Positions 14,401 to 25,700 of a stretch of DNA of 64,000 nt are shown one piece after another (position 1 is the first letter of the stretch; each line of letters opens with the position of its first letter). The translations under genes and the position numbers were made by a program. This DNA comes from Oryzias latipes (lineage: Eukaryota; Chordata; Actinopteri; Beloniformes; Adrianichthyidae). Location: assembly GCF_002234675.1 (NCBI RefSeq), contig NC_019873.2, forward strand, positions 9,945,158 to 10,009,157, written 5' to 3'. The notes below the pieces were generated by a model, which was given only the letters and a program-made list of their open reading frames with translations, did no database searches and was not told where the DNA came from.

Positions 14401-17400
14401 TTGTATGAACCCCTTTTGTAATTTAGGATAAACTTTATTTATGCTGATTACATTTGGGTCATTTTTTGGAAAGGAAAAGAAGATGAAAGAAGGGAGGGAT
14501 GTTGGAGACAGGGGGTAAGGGCACAGAAGAAAGGGGGAAAAGGGGAGCTCAGGAAATCTGGAGGATGACTACAGAGGTGATGGGGGGGGGGGGGGGTTAA
14601 AATCATTAAGCAACAAGATGCTGGATTATCATCATTACTGTCTGGTGGGAATGTTAGTCAAAAGGGGCGGGGCCAGTCCACACACATTCTCAGGGGTTGC
14701 AAACATACCTGTTGGCTTCAAAAGCCTTTACACACAATCATGTCAACATGTACTACAGTTCACACGCACATGAGCATGCAAACCAACACATTTAAAGCAT
14801 TTCATTCTGTCACACACACTATTTGTGCAAAAGTAAGCTGACACCTGTGCTTAAGACCCCTGCTGAAGCGGTAGCGGTAGCCAGGGCCCCCTGAGACCGG
14901 CACGGTACAGCAGATAGAGGAAATCAACATGTACTCTTTTTTTGGTTGTGTTTCCTGGGATACTGTTTGAATTTAGACTAAATGAGGTTTTTTCTGTGGC
15001 GAAACAGAAAATTTCTTTGACTAAAGTCCAGACTTTGAGCAGAACCTTCATTTATGTTTTTGATTTATACAAATGTAAAATTGCTGCAGAGTTGATAGAA
15101 AACATGCTCCTGGAGTTTGTAGAATGAATGGCTCCAGACCAACACCATCACACTACTACCACCATTTACTAGAATTATTATGATGTTTTTTTCTGGATGG
15201 GAAAACTCCCCTTGTGTCTTCTTAGTTCCTTGTCTATTTGCTTGAAAGTTTATATGCCAATGTTTCTATTAAACGTCAGATGAGACTTTGTGTGATTTCT
15301 TTATGGATCCATTTTAGTTCAAAAGTCTCTTTCTGAATATGTAATCATGAACTCTGACTTTACATGAGTCGAGTTAGGCTTTTTTCTATGTCCTATTTCT
15401 TTGAAGATCTTCTTAATGAGTCTGTCATGATTTGAAGTTGTTGTCTTGTTTTTGGTCCTTGTTCTGTCTTGTTTCTGTTTCCTGTTTTATTTTGAAAGTC
15501 TCCTGTCTTGTCTGGTTTCTTGAGTTTTACTTCCTTTGGTCCCCATCAGCCCTGATCGTGTCCACCTGTGTCTTGTCTGCCCTGTCTGTATTTAAGTCTT
15601 GTCTCTGCCCTCCTCCTGTGTTGGTCCATTAGTATTCCTGTTCTGGTGTTCATGCCATGTCATGCCCTGTTCCTCGTTCCTTGTCCCTCGCCACGCCACA
15701 GTGAGTTTTCGTTTGGTTTTTGTCATCCTGCTCTGCAGCGCTTTTTGTTTGTTCTTTTTGTGCATTAAAACCCACTAGCCCTGATCCTTGCCTCCTGCCT
15801 CTGCATCTGGGTCCAACCGGCTCTCGAGCCACCTCACCGTGACAGAGTCCTTGTTATATTCTTGGACTGATATTCTTGTTCTTACTACAAAAGTTCTTCA
15901 GTTTTCCAAGTTTTATTGATGAGTGGATATTGACTTGTATAGTGGTTTTCTGAACTCTCAAAGAATTAAAAATGGTTTTGTAGCTCTTTCTGATGAAAAC
16001 ATGTCATGAACCTTGTTTTTAGCTCATCTTAAACTTCTTTGGATGTGTTGTTTTATATTTATCTTTTTTTGTTACCATAAGGCTGAAAGATGTCCCTTCA
16101 GTGTTTTCAGAGAAATTCACAAAAAAAAGGTAAACAACTCTGCTTCAGGATGAAAATGAGGTAAAAGCCCACCTGTTTGTGAGAGGTCCGATGAAGGGGT
16201 TGGTCACAAGTTGCACAGTGGCTTTGGAAGCAAACAACATTCCGACCTTGACGTTCTCATTGAGGAGCCTGCTGCTGGACTGGGGGCAGTCGGAAGAGTT
16301 CTGCTGCAGCTTTGTAACCACTAGAGTTGGAGGAACTGGGTCAGCAGGCCTGGTTGTGAAGTTGGAGCTTGACAGTCTGATGGAGTTGTCATACAAAGAC
16401 ACAATCGTGTGGAAAGATCCCTCTGGACCCTTTTGTGACAGGCTGTCGTTCCTTAGCGCCACATCCGCTGACTCATCCAGATTGTACAGATAGCTGGGAA
16501 TGATGGGAACTGGTGAACATGTGAGAAAAAGGAAAAAAAAATGTTGTGGTAAGGAATAGGTGGCACAGTTTAACCACAAACCATCATTAGGTTTTGAAGA
16601 AGATCTAAGAAGATTGCGGGCCCCAGAACATCAAAACATCCAAGCTGTGACTGAATGGTTGGACCATAAGAGGCGCTACGGCACACATCAATATTTCAGC
16701 AAAAAGCTCCAAACCTTTACCAGCTGGAGCTATAAAAAGTCATCAACTATGGATAACGTGTTACAGCAGAACCTCTGCCATTAGCATGCTTTACCTCTTG
16801 TCTCATAATTTAAGTTAAGTTTAAGTTACCGGTGAAACCACCCACTTCTGTCTACTTGATCTTTCTTTATTTTAATTTTTTGTCACACTTTTAGTTTCCT
16901 ATAGATTACAGGCCATCTAATATTTATCAATCCTGGTCCATGCCTAATGAGTACACAACAAACGTAAAGGTCTCAATCATTCTGATGAATCTTTAAAACA
17001 AATTCCAATTTATTTTAAAGTCGCACTCTGATCATCCTTTCATCTATTCTCACATTTTTTCCAGCTCTCTTTTAATTGGAATTATGCCAAATTTAGCCAA
17101 AATCCAAAAACCTGGGTCATTTTCTAGGTCATAGTTTCTGCAGAGCAGCAGTAGTTTATTAGAAATTCACATCTGAGTTGTGGGCGGAAGCGTTGGTGCA
17201 GAGTGAACCTGCCACCATTTCCCATGATCCATTAGTTTAAACACCCTCCCGCTGCCTTACAGCCCATCAAAACCAAAACCTAACATTACCAGTGCAACAA
17301 AAACGGCGATCAACATCAGAGATTTCAAGCCGTACTTTCAAGTCAGATTCCCCCTCAGACGAGGAACGCAAAGGCGTACGTGGATCTGTCTGCAAGTGGA

Positions 17401-20400
17401 TGCATCAGAATGGAGCCGAGCAAGGAGGTTGTGGCATGTCGATTGTAGATTTATGTAACTACAGGCTTTTTCAAACAGGCTTTTTTTGTCTGCTCCTGAT
17501 TCACAGCAATTCAAATACATACCGTACTCAAAAAACACAATTTTAATCTGAATTTTTTTCATGCATGTCCTCCATCATCAAGAAAATGTTACAAGAACAT
17601 GTTCAAAACAGCAAAAACACAATTTTCATTAAGTTGGGTCTCTAAAGGCTTGTGTTGCAGATTAAGTGAGTGGGACTTTTGCAATTTCATAATGCTTAAA
17701 CAGAATTACCTTAGTTCATTACATTTTTGCTAATGAGCCAGAGGCAACCTATAAATGTTTGCTCAAAGTGCCATTAAACAACAGGCATCTCTACTAACCT
17801 CAAGCATTTTTTTCTTCAATTTATCGTGCCGGACAAATGGCAAGACAGACTGCATCCTTTTACTACAACTGTTGGAGAATTTTTTACAGCAGTGCCAGAG
17901 AATCCTAATACTTTATTTTTCCCAGGGGAAAATTGTGTTTTTGGCAGAGGTACGACTACCAAACATGAATCAAACAAAGAAAAAGCTACCTATGGTCCAG
18001 TTAGAGTGCTGTGCAAATGATCAGTGTGTCTTAGTTTAGCTGTCCATGTGCTCCTGTATTGGACAAGGAGCTGATGGAGAGGACAGGTGGCGTCAGTTTT
18101 TAAAGAATCCTTCACTCCATCACTGTCTACAAGTAAATCCAGTTTCACTCCCACCTCACAGATCAGTTTATTTGTTCCGTTTGACTCTGCGGCATTCAGC
18201 CTGCTGCCTCAGCAAATCACAGCAAACAAGATGAGGTTAAAATGCTGAAAACGTCTGAGACACCTACCGACCATTTTTCTACACAGGTACTAGTTACTAG
18301 TGTAACAGAACCATAGAAAACTACAAAGACACAAAAAATATCATCAGCATGCTTTCAGCAATCACACATTCTAGTGTTGTGATTTGTCTTGTTTGACTCT
18401 GTTTTTTCAGTTAGTAGTGTTCCTTGCAGGTCTGCTCTCCCATCAGACCAGCAGCCGTTTCCTGTCACAAATTCCTGCACGTGTTCTCTGTCAGCTTTAG
18501 CTGTTCGCTAACCTGTTTGTTGAATGTTTTTAGTTGGGAGTATGGGGTCTGGGGAGCCTTAGGGCTGTCTGGTCTCTGTATTGGTCTGGTCTCCTTGCCT
18601 CTGGTGGTGGGCGGGCGCCTGTGTTTGGCAGCGGAGCCGCCACCAGTGTGTGAATGTGTGAGTGAATGTGTGTGTGACTGGGTGAATGGGTCTGTGACTG
18701 TAAAGCGCTTTGTCCTTGTGGGAAGAAAGGCGCTATATAAGTATACGCCATTTAGCATTTACCATTTGTATGACCGAAGCAGGAGCTTGTTTTCTAACAG
18801 CCCGCAGTAAGTCACCGGTTCTGTTCATAATCTTTACCGACAGACTTTCTAGACGCAGCCAGGGCCTGGACAGGGTCTGATTTGAGGACCACAAGATTTA
18901 CTCTCTGCTCTTTGCCAATGATGTTGTCCTGTTGGCTTCATCAAGCCAGGCCCTCTACCATGCATTGGGGCAATTCGCGGCTGCGTGTGAAGCTATGTCT
19001 GTGGCCATGGTCCTCTACCCGAAAACGGTAGTTTGTCCTCTCTGGGGGAGTAGAAGTTTAAGTATCTTGAGGTCTTGTTCGTGAGTGAGGGAAGACCAGA
19101 TCGTGAAATCAGCAGGCGGATTGGTGTGGCATCCACCATTATGCGTCCTCTGTACTAGTCCGTTGTGGTGAAGAGAAAGCTGAGCCAAAAAGCAAAGCTC
19201 TTAATTTACCAGTCGATCTTTGTTCCAACACTCAAATATGGTCATGAGCTACGGGTCATGACCGAAAGAACGAGGTCCCAAATGCAAGAGGATGAAATGA
19301 GCTTCCTCTGTGGGGTGGCTGGGCGTTCCTTAGAGATAGGGTGAGAAGCTTGGTCACCCGGAGAGTTTGGAGTAGACAGGAGAGGGAAGTCTAGGTATTT
19401 TTGATTTAGACTGCTGCCCCTGCAACCCGGTCCTGGATTAGCGGATGTGATGTTTTAATGTAGTTACTATTTTTAAGTCCTATATCAGTGACTTAAGTAG
19501 CAGTTCACCCTTTCAGAGTGGTTCTCCATTTTTAATCCTGGATGTTACTGCAGTCCAAATCAAGCCATGTTCAGGTTACCTGAAGCTTCCACCTGTCTGC
19601 TCTAAAGAAAATGTTTCTACAGTTGTCTGTTCCAGTATGATCTCCAGAACGCTGCTGTTCCTCTCTGTCTGTCTTAGTGAACTTCTAAGATGCTTCTCTG
19701 CCAACCTGACAAAAGAGCTGCATCAGAACTGCTTCCTTAGAGCACACAAGCAGGAAGAGGATTGTTTCAGTGGAGGTGAGTCATGCTAATGAGCAGGATG
19801 AGGAGCATCACAGTCATTCTTCCATGTCTTTCAGCTGCTCCATTCAGGCGTCGCCACATCCGTTGAATCACTCTCCACCATCTAATCCTCTCCTCCGTGT
19901 CCTTCTCACCGACATAATCATGCGTCCTCCTTGACTACAACCATGAACATCCTCTTTGGTCTTCCTCCACTTCTTGTTGTTGGATCTGCAAACCTCAGTG
20001 TCCTTTTGCCAACATCATTATCGTTCCTCATCTCAGTGTGTCCAAATCATCTTAATCTACCTCCATGCATTTTTCTCCATCATTTTTTCCTCTGATGGCT
20101 TCATTTCTGATTCTATCCATCCTGGTCACTCCCAAAGAAAATCTCAACATCTTCATTTCTGCTACCCCCAGCTCTGTCTCTGCATCATAGTCTCTAAACC
20201 AACAACATGGCTGCTCTCACCCCCTTTACTTTCATTCTTGATTGCACTCTTTAGTCACACATCACATTTGAAAGCTTCCTCCACCCGTACCTACCTATTT
20301 GCACACACCTTTTCACCTCTTTACCAAACTCTTTGTTGCTCTGGACTGTTGTCTAAAAGTCCTTTACCTCCTTCCCTCTGCTCCCTGTAACCTCAGTTCC

Positions 20401-22573
20401 ACTTAAATATCTCTTTTTTACACAGATAATCTGTCTTGCTTCAGAAGACCTTCATTCCGCTCCTTTTTTTGAGGAAAACTCCACCTCTTTGAATGGTCCT
20501 CCACTTGTTCCTTGTCATCAACATTATGATCTACTACAGAGAAAGGTTAGAGGAGGATGACCGTACCAGTGATCAACTCAAAACTAGCAGTTTTAAGAGA
20601 ATTGCTTAGACAATCCTCTTCCTGTATGTTTAGTGATATCTCTGGAGGAAAGTCTTTTTTTTTTTGCTTTTCAGACTTCACTCAACATCATCACATTAGA
20701 TTTTTCCACACCACAGAGTATGTTTGCTTTATGGTAATCAATTATGCAAAATATTTCGTTTTTTGTCGCTCTGAGTTCCTTAGTGGACTTTTTTTTTTTT
20801 TGCCAGAAATGTTTTTATAACTTTATCGACTTAATCAATTAATCTATTTTTATTCCTACGATCTAACCAGATCAATCTGTCTGAGGAAAGTTGTTAATGC
20901 AATTAAATCAAATCAACATTCACCATTGAAATTAATTTATAATTGTGACAAATTGATTGGCTGTATTGGAAAATATCATTTGGACTGAGGCATTATATAT
21001 GTTTATTTTACTGTTACATGAAAATGACTAAGTGCATCACAGCAGACAACACACATAAGTGCAGCCAAAACTGAGCATCATTCAAGTTCGTGTGGAAACA
21101 GTTTGAATTTAACAAAAACTTTTTATTTTACACATGTCCTCCTTGTTTATTTATGTTTATCAAACACATGTGACCATACAGTGTGGTAGAATGTTCTAAA
21201 AATTCAAGATTCTTTATTTTCATTTCACCACAGGGATAAAACGAAATTTGTGTCTCTGGTCCCGGGCCAGCCGTTTACAGTGGGAAGGACAGAAAGTAAG
21301 AGACAATATGATATATTATGATTCCTATTGAGTTTTCCACAGAGGAGAATGTGTCGCACAGTCCCATGATTATTTCACGGTCCTATAATTATTGCACAGA
21401 AATGAGCACAATTAGCGCTTTGGATTATTTTAATGTGGAAACCAACAGTGGACTAAAATGTGAATGGATTTGCCATTAATTTTTGTTTACATGTTTGTTT
21501 GTACATATTTAAATTTAGACTTGATTATCTTGCAAGAAATACAATGAATCTGGAATCTTCACCTACACTGTTCAGTATTCAAGTATTTATCTCTGAGTCA
21601 CACTGGTTGAATTTTTTTATTTTTGTTTTATTTTTTTCAACACTGGTTGAAGTTTTGACTCAAGATGTCCTGGATCGAATTTAGTTCAGTGAATCAGATC
21701 GATAAAAATGAACCAATACCATGAATCGGATCCTCGACCACAAATTATGATATGAACTGAATCGTCGTTAAAAAGAATCGCTACACCCCTGGTTTCTTTT
21801 TAACATTTAAATTAGAACGTTTCGTTAATCAAACATTTGCAGTTATGAATTCCTGAACTGATATGCATAAATATAAACGTTTAAAGATTTTGAGTTTAGT
21901 GTCAGCAAAAACAACAAATGTAAATGTTTGTCAATTCAGTCATTGGAAATATTAATATTTAGCTAAAAACAAGGTCCTTCTTTAAAAAAATGAGCTGGCA
22001 AAGCACACTTATGCATTACAAAATACAGAAATAAAGAGCTAAAAGGAAAGAGACATCTTTAAAATCTAAACTGGCACTTGAACTTTCTAAGACATATTAG
22101 CTACTCCATATGATTTGATTTGTTTTGTTAAAATATGTTATTTTATTCAAACTATGCGTGTGTTTTTTTTACCTCATGGAATCAAATTTCGATTCGTATT
22201 AAAATATGCTTTTATGTTGGATTGAATAAAGCAGTTTGTTTGACTTTGTAAATGATACCTGCCTTTTATAAGCCTTTGTTTGCAGAACAAAAGAACCTAA
22301 ACGCAGATGCATCAGAGCGCACTGGACAAAATGTCCACTACTCTGCACCAATACATCACCAAAGTCTTCACTTTTGCCGACTGCGCGGCAGCTCGCGCGC
22401 TATAGGTGCGCAAAGAGGAAAAGTTGAGGAGCGCACCTACCAACCACAGTCAGCAGCATGTTGTCCAGCAGCAGAGCCACGAAAACTATGAAGAGAATCA
22501 GCTTCCGAGACTGGCGCTCCTCTCGGAGCCACTGGATCAGTCTGAACTGGCGCAGCGCATCCAGGACCCCCAT
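2415..22573 (-). CDS. slc18a2: Vesicular monoamine transporter 2, 5' nine coding exons (3' end outside window)
   Basis: VMAT2 is a 12-TM H+ antiporter of the major facilitator superfamily that loads dopamine, serotonin, noradrenaline and histamine into synaptic vesicles. Coding exons (high to low): 22441-22573, 16173-16509, 10068-10126, 9901-9984, 8509-8601, 7435-7524, 7181-7224, 5627-5687 and 2415-2510. All have GT-AG borders and the phases join without a break (997 nt, 332 complete codons of about 515). The N-terminus carries [19 protein letters not shown], with the TM1 Asp (D37 here, aligned to D33 of human VMAT2). It is followed by [11 protein letters not shown], a large luminal loop with three N-glycosylation sequons, [66 protein letters not shown] and [23 protein letters not shown]1 (slc18a1) is the alternative; the kcnk18 neighbour favours slc18a2. 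Introns are large and full of transposons. Confidence 0.92.
3990..4350 (-). pseudogene. hAT-family transposase C-terminal remnant
   Basis: On the minus strand, 4158-4349 encodes a segment with [16 protein letters not shown]. About 4030-4140, after small disruptions, encodes [20 protein letters not shown]. The [16 protein letters not shown] block is the hallmark of the hAT C-terminal dimerisation region (zinc-finger MYM/TTF-type transposases). No complete transposase is present. The remnant lies in the slc18a2 intron at 2511-5626. Confidence 0.65.
4601..4772. mobile_element. Short hAT-type MITE with 8-bp target duplication
   Basis: This 172-bp element begins CAGAGGTGGGCA and ends TGCCCACCCCTG, a near-perfect terminal inverted repeat. 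It is flanked by identical 8-bp copies AATTACAC at 4593-4600 and 4773-4780. An 8-bp duplication with CAGRG ends fits the hAT superfamily. Confidence 0.8.
5811..6449. mobile_element. Family-A inverted-repeat element, copy 1
   Basis: Non-autonomous element of about 640 bp. It starts AAGTCCCACTACAATCATC and ends with CATTGTAGTGGGTCTCTAA, so its ends are inverted copies. Shared internal landmarks are TTTTGATCTATT, AATTTAGCCAAAAT-like text, GAGTTGTGG and GGATGCATCAAAATGGAGC. It is in the slc18a2 intron at 2511-5626... 7181 (between the exons ending at 5687 and 7181). Six further copies are in this window. I see no coding capacity and cannot name the superfamily. Confidence 0.7.
7571..8198. mobile_element. 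Inverted-repeat element with TAAAGCCGTGTCA ends
   Basis: The left end TAAAGCCGTGTCACACAGCT and right end GGCTGTATGACACGGCCTTTA are imperfect inverted copies about 628 bp apart. The inside is AT-rich with repeated ACGTAA/TTACGT-like words and has no coding potential. It lies in the slc18a2 intron between 7524 and 8509. Confidence 0.65.
8213..8425. mobile_element. piggyBac-like MITE, copy 1 (TTAA flanks)
   Basis: TTAA-CCCTTGTGCTATC at the left and GATAGCACAAGGG-TTAA at the right form terminal inverted repeats bounded by TTAA on both sides, the target signature of piggyBac-type elements. Length is 213 bp including TTAA. A second copy in opposite orientation lies at 63760-63970. I recall this repeat from medaka DNA, which is part of the reason for the host guess. 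Confidence 0.7.
10190..10275. repeat. Non-LTR-type 3' tail with ATTCT units
   Basis: The sequence CAATAAAGCATTCTATTCTATTCC looks like the 3' tail of a non-LTR retroelement or derived SINE. A related tail is at about 46440-46500. Confidence 0.4.
12975..14045 (-). pseudogene. L2/Rex1-type LINE 3' fragment
   Basis: The minus-strand frame at 13595-13894 encodes [40 protein letters not shown] and [20 protein letters not shown], then LKTHLF. This is the characteristic C-terminal end of CR1/L2/Rex1-class reverse transcriptases. An AATCAAATCAAATCAAA repeat tail at about 12980-13000 is at the 3' side, as expected. It is truncated at the 5' end and lies within the slc18a2 intron at 10127-16172. Confidence 0.75.
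14582..14596. repeat. Poly-G run (15)
   Basis: Homopolymer run of 15 G within slc18a2 intron sequence. Its length is likely to vary between individuals. Confidence 0.85.
15423..15844. mobile_element. Solo LTR of a retrotransposon, with 5-bp target duplication
   Basis: The 422-bp unit starts TGTCATGATT and ends CACCGTGACA, giving TG...CA ends within TGTCA/TGACA inverted repeats. It is flanked by identical GAGTC copies at 15418-15422 and 15845-15849. It contains a TATTTAAG motif near 15588 and an ATTAAA-like polyadenylation signal near 15766. No retroviral coding sequence is adjacent, so it is a solo LTR left by recombination. The superfamily (Gypsy-like) is a guess. Confidence 0.75.
16173..16509 (-). 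CDS. slc18a2: slc18a2 exon 2 (large luminal loop, TM2 start)
   Basis: This 337-nt exon encodes the glycosylated first luminal loop and the start of TM2. Sequons NDS, NFT and NSS are visible, with a Cys in SDCPQS that matches the loop cysteine of mammalian VMATs. The loop diverges from mammals as expected, while [20 protein letters not shown] and [11 protein letters not shown] at the end are conserved. The acceptor is TTCACCAG and the donor is GTGGGC. Confidence 0.92.
17017..17645. mobile_element. Family-A inverted-repeat element, copy 2
   Basis: Same landmarks as the copy at 5811-6449: CACTCTGATCATCCTTT, GAGTTGTGGGCGG, GGATGCATCAGAATGGAGC and ATTTTCATTAAGTTGGGTCT. Overall length is similar. 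It lies in the first slc18a2 intron. Confidence 0.7.
18600..18775 (+). repeat. Dispersed repeat with GCGCTATATAAGTA motif
   Basis: A TGAATGTGTG-rich stretch leads into TGTAAAGCGCTTTG and GAAAGGCGCTATATAAG, then CATTTAGCATTTACC. This is a very common teleost repeat tail. It abuts the LINE fragment that follows. Confidence 0.55.
18765..19440 (+). pseudogene. LINE reverse-transcriptase relic (plus strand)
   Basis: Frames on the plus strand include LYDRSRSL at the start, then [19 protein letters not shown] and [11 protein letters not shown], where the catalytic FADD motif reads FAND, and later [20 protein letters not shown]. These are conserved blocks of a non-LTR retrotransposon RT and its downstream region. 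Stops and shifts break it, so it is inactive. The same family appears at 27940-28370 and 35590-36060. Confidence 0.7.
19810..20640 (-). pseudogene. RTE-like LINE fragment, antisense
   Basis: The plus strand reads CTGCTCCATTCAGGCGTCGC, TCTTTGGTCTTCCTCCAC and CTATCCATCCTGGTCACTCC. This is the reverse complement of the C-terminal region of the LINE found in sense orientation at 24415-25700. The 144-codon plus-strand frame here is an antisense artefact. Confidence 0.65.
21205..21310. repeat. Short dispersed repeat (retroelement tail-like)
   Basis: The text AAGATTCTTTATTTTCATTT followed by GGGATAAAACGAAATTTGTGTC resembles the 3' tail of a widespread fish retroelement. Borders are unclear. Confidence 0.35.
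22441..22573 (-). CDS. slc18a2: slc18a2 first coding exon (start codon, TM1)
   Basis: The start is the ATG whose complement is at 22571-22573. It gives an N-terminus [20 protein letters not shown], a cytosolic tail like that of mammalian VMAT2, followed by TM1. The exon ends in phase 1 at a GTAGGT donor (22440 downward) and joins 16509 to rebuild the VVVPIIP motif. The exon and its 5' flank are GC-rich compared with the AT-rich surroundings. Confidence 0.9.
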
Positions 22574-22780
22574 GGCGCGGTCCTCAGAGCCCAGGGAGGT
22601 CCTACAGGGTCAGAGGGGCCGCTTGAAAAATCCTGCAGGAACTGGGGGTTTAAAAAAAAAAAAGCTAAAATGAGCGCTTTACTGATGAGGAGCAGAGAAG
22701 CGACGTCCTACCTAAGGCGCAGACGCAGCAGCTGAGCGGCCGCAGCGCGGATGAAGGCTTTCTATGGCACGAGCCGCCGC

Positions 22781-22788
22781 TGACGTCA
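22781..22788. promoter_or_regulatory. Full consensus CRE (TGACGTCA) upstream of slc18a2
   Basis: A perfect palindromic cAMP response element lies 208 bp upstream of the slc18a2 start codon, in a GC-rich patch at the end of the gene. From memory, mammalian VMAT2 promoters also contain a CRE. That it works here is inference. Confidence 0.5.
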
Positions 22789-22799
22789 CAGCCCCTTTC

Positions 22800-24414
22800 T
22801 TCCAGTCAGTGCCCTCTCCAAACAGACATACCACACATCCCGCATGAGACCCGCAACAATGGACCTTAGACAGCAAACAGGAGAGTCCTCACGACAACCG
22901 GATGAGAACCTGACCCAAACTAGATCAGAACCAGAGAGGGACACGAGAATCAGTCGTTAACATTGAGATCAAATGGATATCAATCTTCTTCTCTTTTTTT
23001 TTTAGTTAAAAACAAAAAATAAATACATTTATTCATATTCAGATTGCCTAGAAACCAAGCAAAAAAAGTAGTTAGTATTACCGCGGTGCAGTTAGTTTTA
23101 GGTTGGAAATTCGACAGACATTCAGCCCAAATCCCCGGCAGTGACTTTAGGGACCGTCAACAAACTAACGAGTGCATGATTTAGTGAAGATAGTAGTTGA
23201 CATCTAATATAAACTAAATGCTTTGCAAAATGAAATGAAATAAAATAAAACATTTCCTCGTGTTGTGCTTAAACGACGAGGAATGTTTCTATAAGAAAAA
23301 TGGTTTAAAGTTAGTTTTCTGATTTCTTTTCAATAGCTTCCAAACGATGATCAGAGTGGAGTTTTAAGAATTATAATGTGTGATGATGCAAATTTTCTGT
23401 TTGTTTTGTTTGAACCAGAAAACAATAGCTGCTGAGCAGAAGGTTGAATCTATATTATGATCCATAAATTGCATGGCTTTTCTGTATTATTTTAATCTTC
23501 TTACTCATTGTATATGTCTTTCAGAGTCTAATAAATTAGTCAGTCTGAAGTGTGTCAGTAAAGGTTACACAAAAGGTTTCTGATTTCAGCTTTGCTCTCA
23601 CGTCGATCCTTCAACTCTTTTTTTAAAAAAAGCGCACATTTTCAAACTAAAGTTCAGACTAATGAAGCTTTTCAGATTGTTATGGCTGCTTACACTGCCA
23701 CCCCATCAGGGTAGTAACAACTGCACCATACTACAGATATTCTCTCAGTTCAAATTGATTATTTTGCAAAAATAAGACCCATATAAAACATGCAACTGTT
23801 TGATTTATAACATAACATTTGATAACACATATTTCAAGATGTATTTCAATTTACTTTCATTTATTTAATGTTATGTTGTCTTTACATTACCGGTGCTGAG
23901 GGGACCCCTGTGACTGCTGATGCTGCTGCTGCTGCCATCTGCTGCTGGAACATCCAGTCAGGCCTGACACAACATTGCATGCCAGTCAGCAAAAGCCTTA
24001 TATTCAGCAGGCAGCTAATTGGACTGTTCTCTCCCAGAGGAGAACAAAAAATGTTTATGCCTAAAGTTGATTTACTTTAAATTTTACTTGATGTTCATTA
24101 GCTTCGTTATTTTCGTAAGTTTATTTACCATAGGAAATGTTAAACTGTTTGTTTGCTGTATTCTGTAGGTTTTAGCTTCCCAGGCAGCAAAGCCAAGTAG
24201 CCCCCTGTGCCCACTTTTCTTCAAACTTTTGAAACCACATGGGGCACTTGGCCATGCTGGCTGGGTTGTCTTAGTCTTTTTTAGTCCCCCCTTGTTTGTC
24301 TAGTTGTTCTGATCAGCCACTGTGCATGTTCCCTTGTGTTTCCAATTAGGTAGGTCAGTCTAATATCGTTTGTTTGTCTCTTCAATGTAGTCAAGAGGGG
24401 GCCCAACCCAGGAT
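22800..24414. other. Intergenic DNA between slc18a2 and the LINE relic
   Basis: Upstream flank of slc18a2, moderately GC-rich to about 22930 and then AT-rich. The open frame at 23868-24080 includes a short CTG/GCT run at about 23915-23945 and is not recognisable. I find no gene and no clear repeat in most of it. Confidence 0.45.
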
Positions 24415-25700
24415 CTCATTGTGGTGAAGAAGATGAAGAAAGAAAGGGCAAAGGCAGAAAACAGGACAAACTGTTGGAAGCTGAAAAAGGAAGAAAATAA
24501 AAAGCCAGACAAGGGGTTTATGATGGCTTGCATGCTATGGTTGGATAGTGCAGTGGATCAGGCGGTTGGTCCTGATGATAAATACCTGTGGAGGTATGGA
24601 TGTGTCTAAGAGAGATGGTAGTGGAGTTTTTGATTGGGTTGTTCAACAGGATCTTAGGTGGTGAGAAGATGCCAGAGGACTGGAGGAGGAATGTGATGGT
24701 GCCCATTTTTAAGAATAAGGGAGATGTGCAAAGTTGTGGCAACAACACAGGAATAAAGTTAATGAGTCACACAATGAAGTCATGGGAAAGAGTGATTGAA
24801 GCTAGACTAAGAGCAGAAATGAACATTTGTGAACAACAGTATGGTTTCATGCCAAACAAGAGCACTGAAGATGCAATATTTGGCATAAGTGCGTTGAAAA
24901 GTACAGAGAAGTTCAGAGAGAGCTTCACTGTGTCTTTGAAGATCTGGAAAAGGTTTATGACAGGGTGACAGAGAAGAACTGGGGTATTGTATGAGGAAGT
25001 CTGGAGTGACAGAGGAACATGTTGGTGGTGAGGCGTACTGTAGGGACACTATAGGGGTGATAGAGGAGTTCAAGGTGTAAGTGGGATTACATCAGGGGTC
25101 TTCTCTGAGCCCCTTCCTGTTTGCAATGGTGATATGAAGTATCTAGGGTCGAGTCCAGAGGAATGGAGAGTCTGGAAAAGAAGGGAAGACGCGAGTGCAG
25201 GCAAGTTGGAATGGGTGGAGAAAAGTGCCAGTTGTGATGTGTGATAGAAGAGTTTCAGTTCAAATGAAAGGAAAGATGGGAAAAAAACTGTGGTGAGAGC
25301 AGCCATGTTGTTGGGCCTAGAGACAGTGGCACTAAGGAAAAGACAGGAAGAAGAACTGGAGGTAGCAGAGATGAAGATGCTGAGGTTCTCTTTGGGATGG
25401 ATCAGTAATGAGGACACCAGAGGGACAGAACATGATAGAGGTTTTGGAGATAAAGTCCAGGCGGCCAGATTGTGATGGATCAGACCTGTTCAGAGGAGAG
25501 AATAAATATAATGTAGAAGGATGCTGAGTCTAGAGCTGCCAGGCAAGAGGTCTAGAGGAAGACCAAAGAGGAGGTTTCTGGATGCAGCGAACGAAGACAT
25601 GAATGTAGCTGGTGTTGGAGTAGAGGATGCAGAAGACGGGGTTAGATGGAGGAAGCTGATTTGCTGTGGTGACCCCTGAAGGGAAAAGCCGAAACGAAAA
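24415..25700 (+). pseudogene. RTE-like LINE relic (RT to C-terminus)
   Basis: Plus-strand pieces read EVWMCLREMVVEFLIGLFNR, then RNVMVPIFKNKGDVQSCGN, then QYGFMPNKSTEDAIF. Farther on come [11 protein letters not shown] at about 25376 and ELPGKRSRGRPKRRFLDAAN at about 25530, then CCGDP near the end. These are the conserved palm and C-terminal blocks of an RTE-like non-LTR retrotransposon. Frameshifts and stops (for example after the MTG at 24968) show it is dead. Confidence 0.8.

Noticed and set aside
18424-18810. 128-codon plus-strand frame
   Set aside because: Runs across a dispersed repeat tail and the start of a LINE relic.
19956-20390. 144-codon plus-strand frame
   Set aside because: Antisense of an RTE-like LINE fragment.
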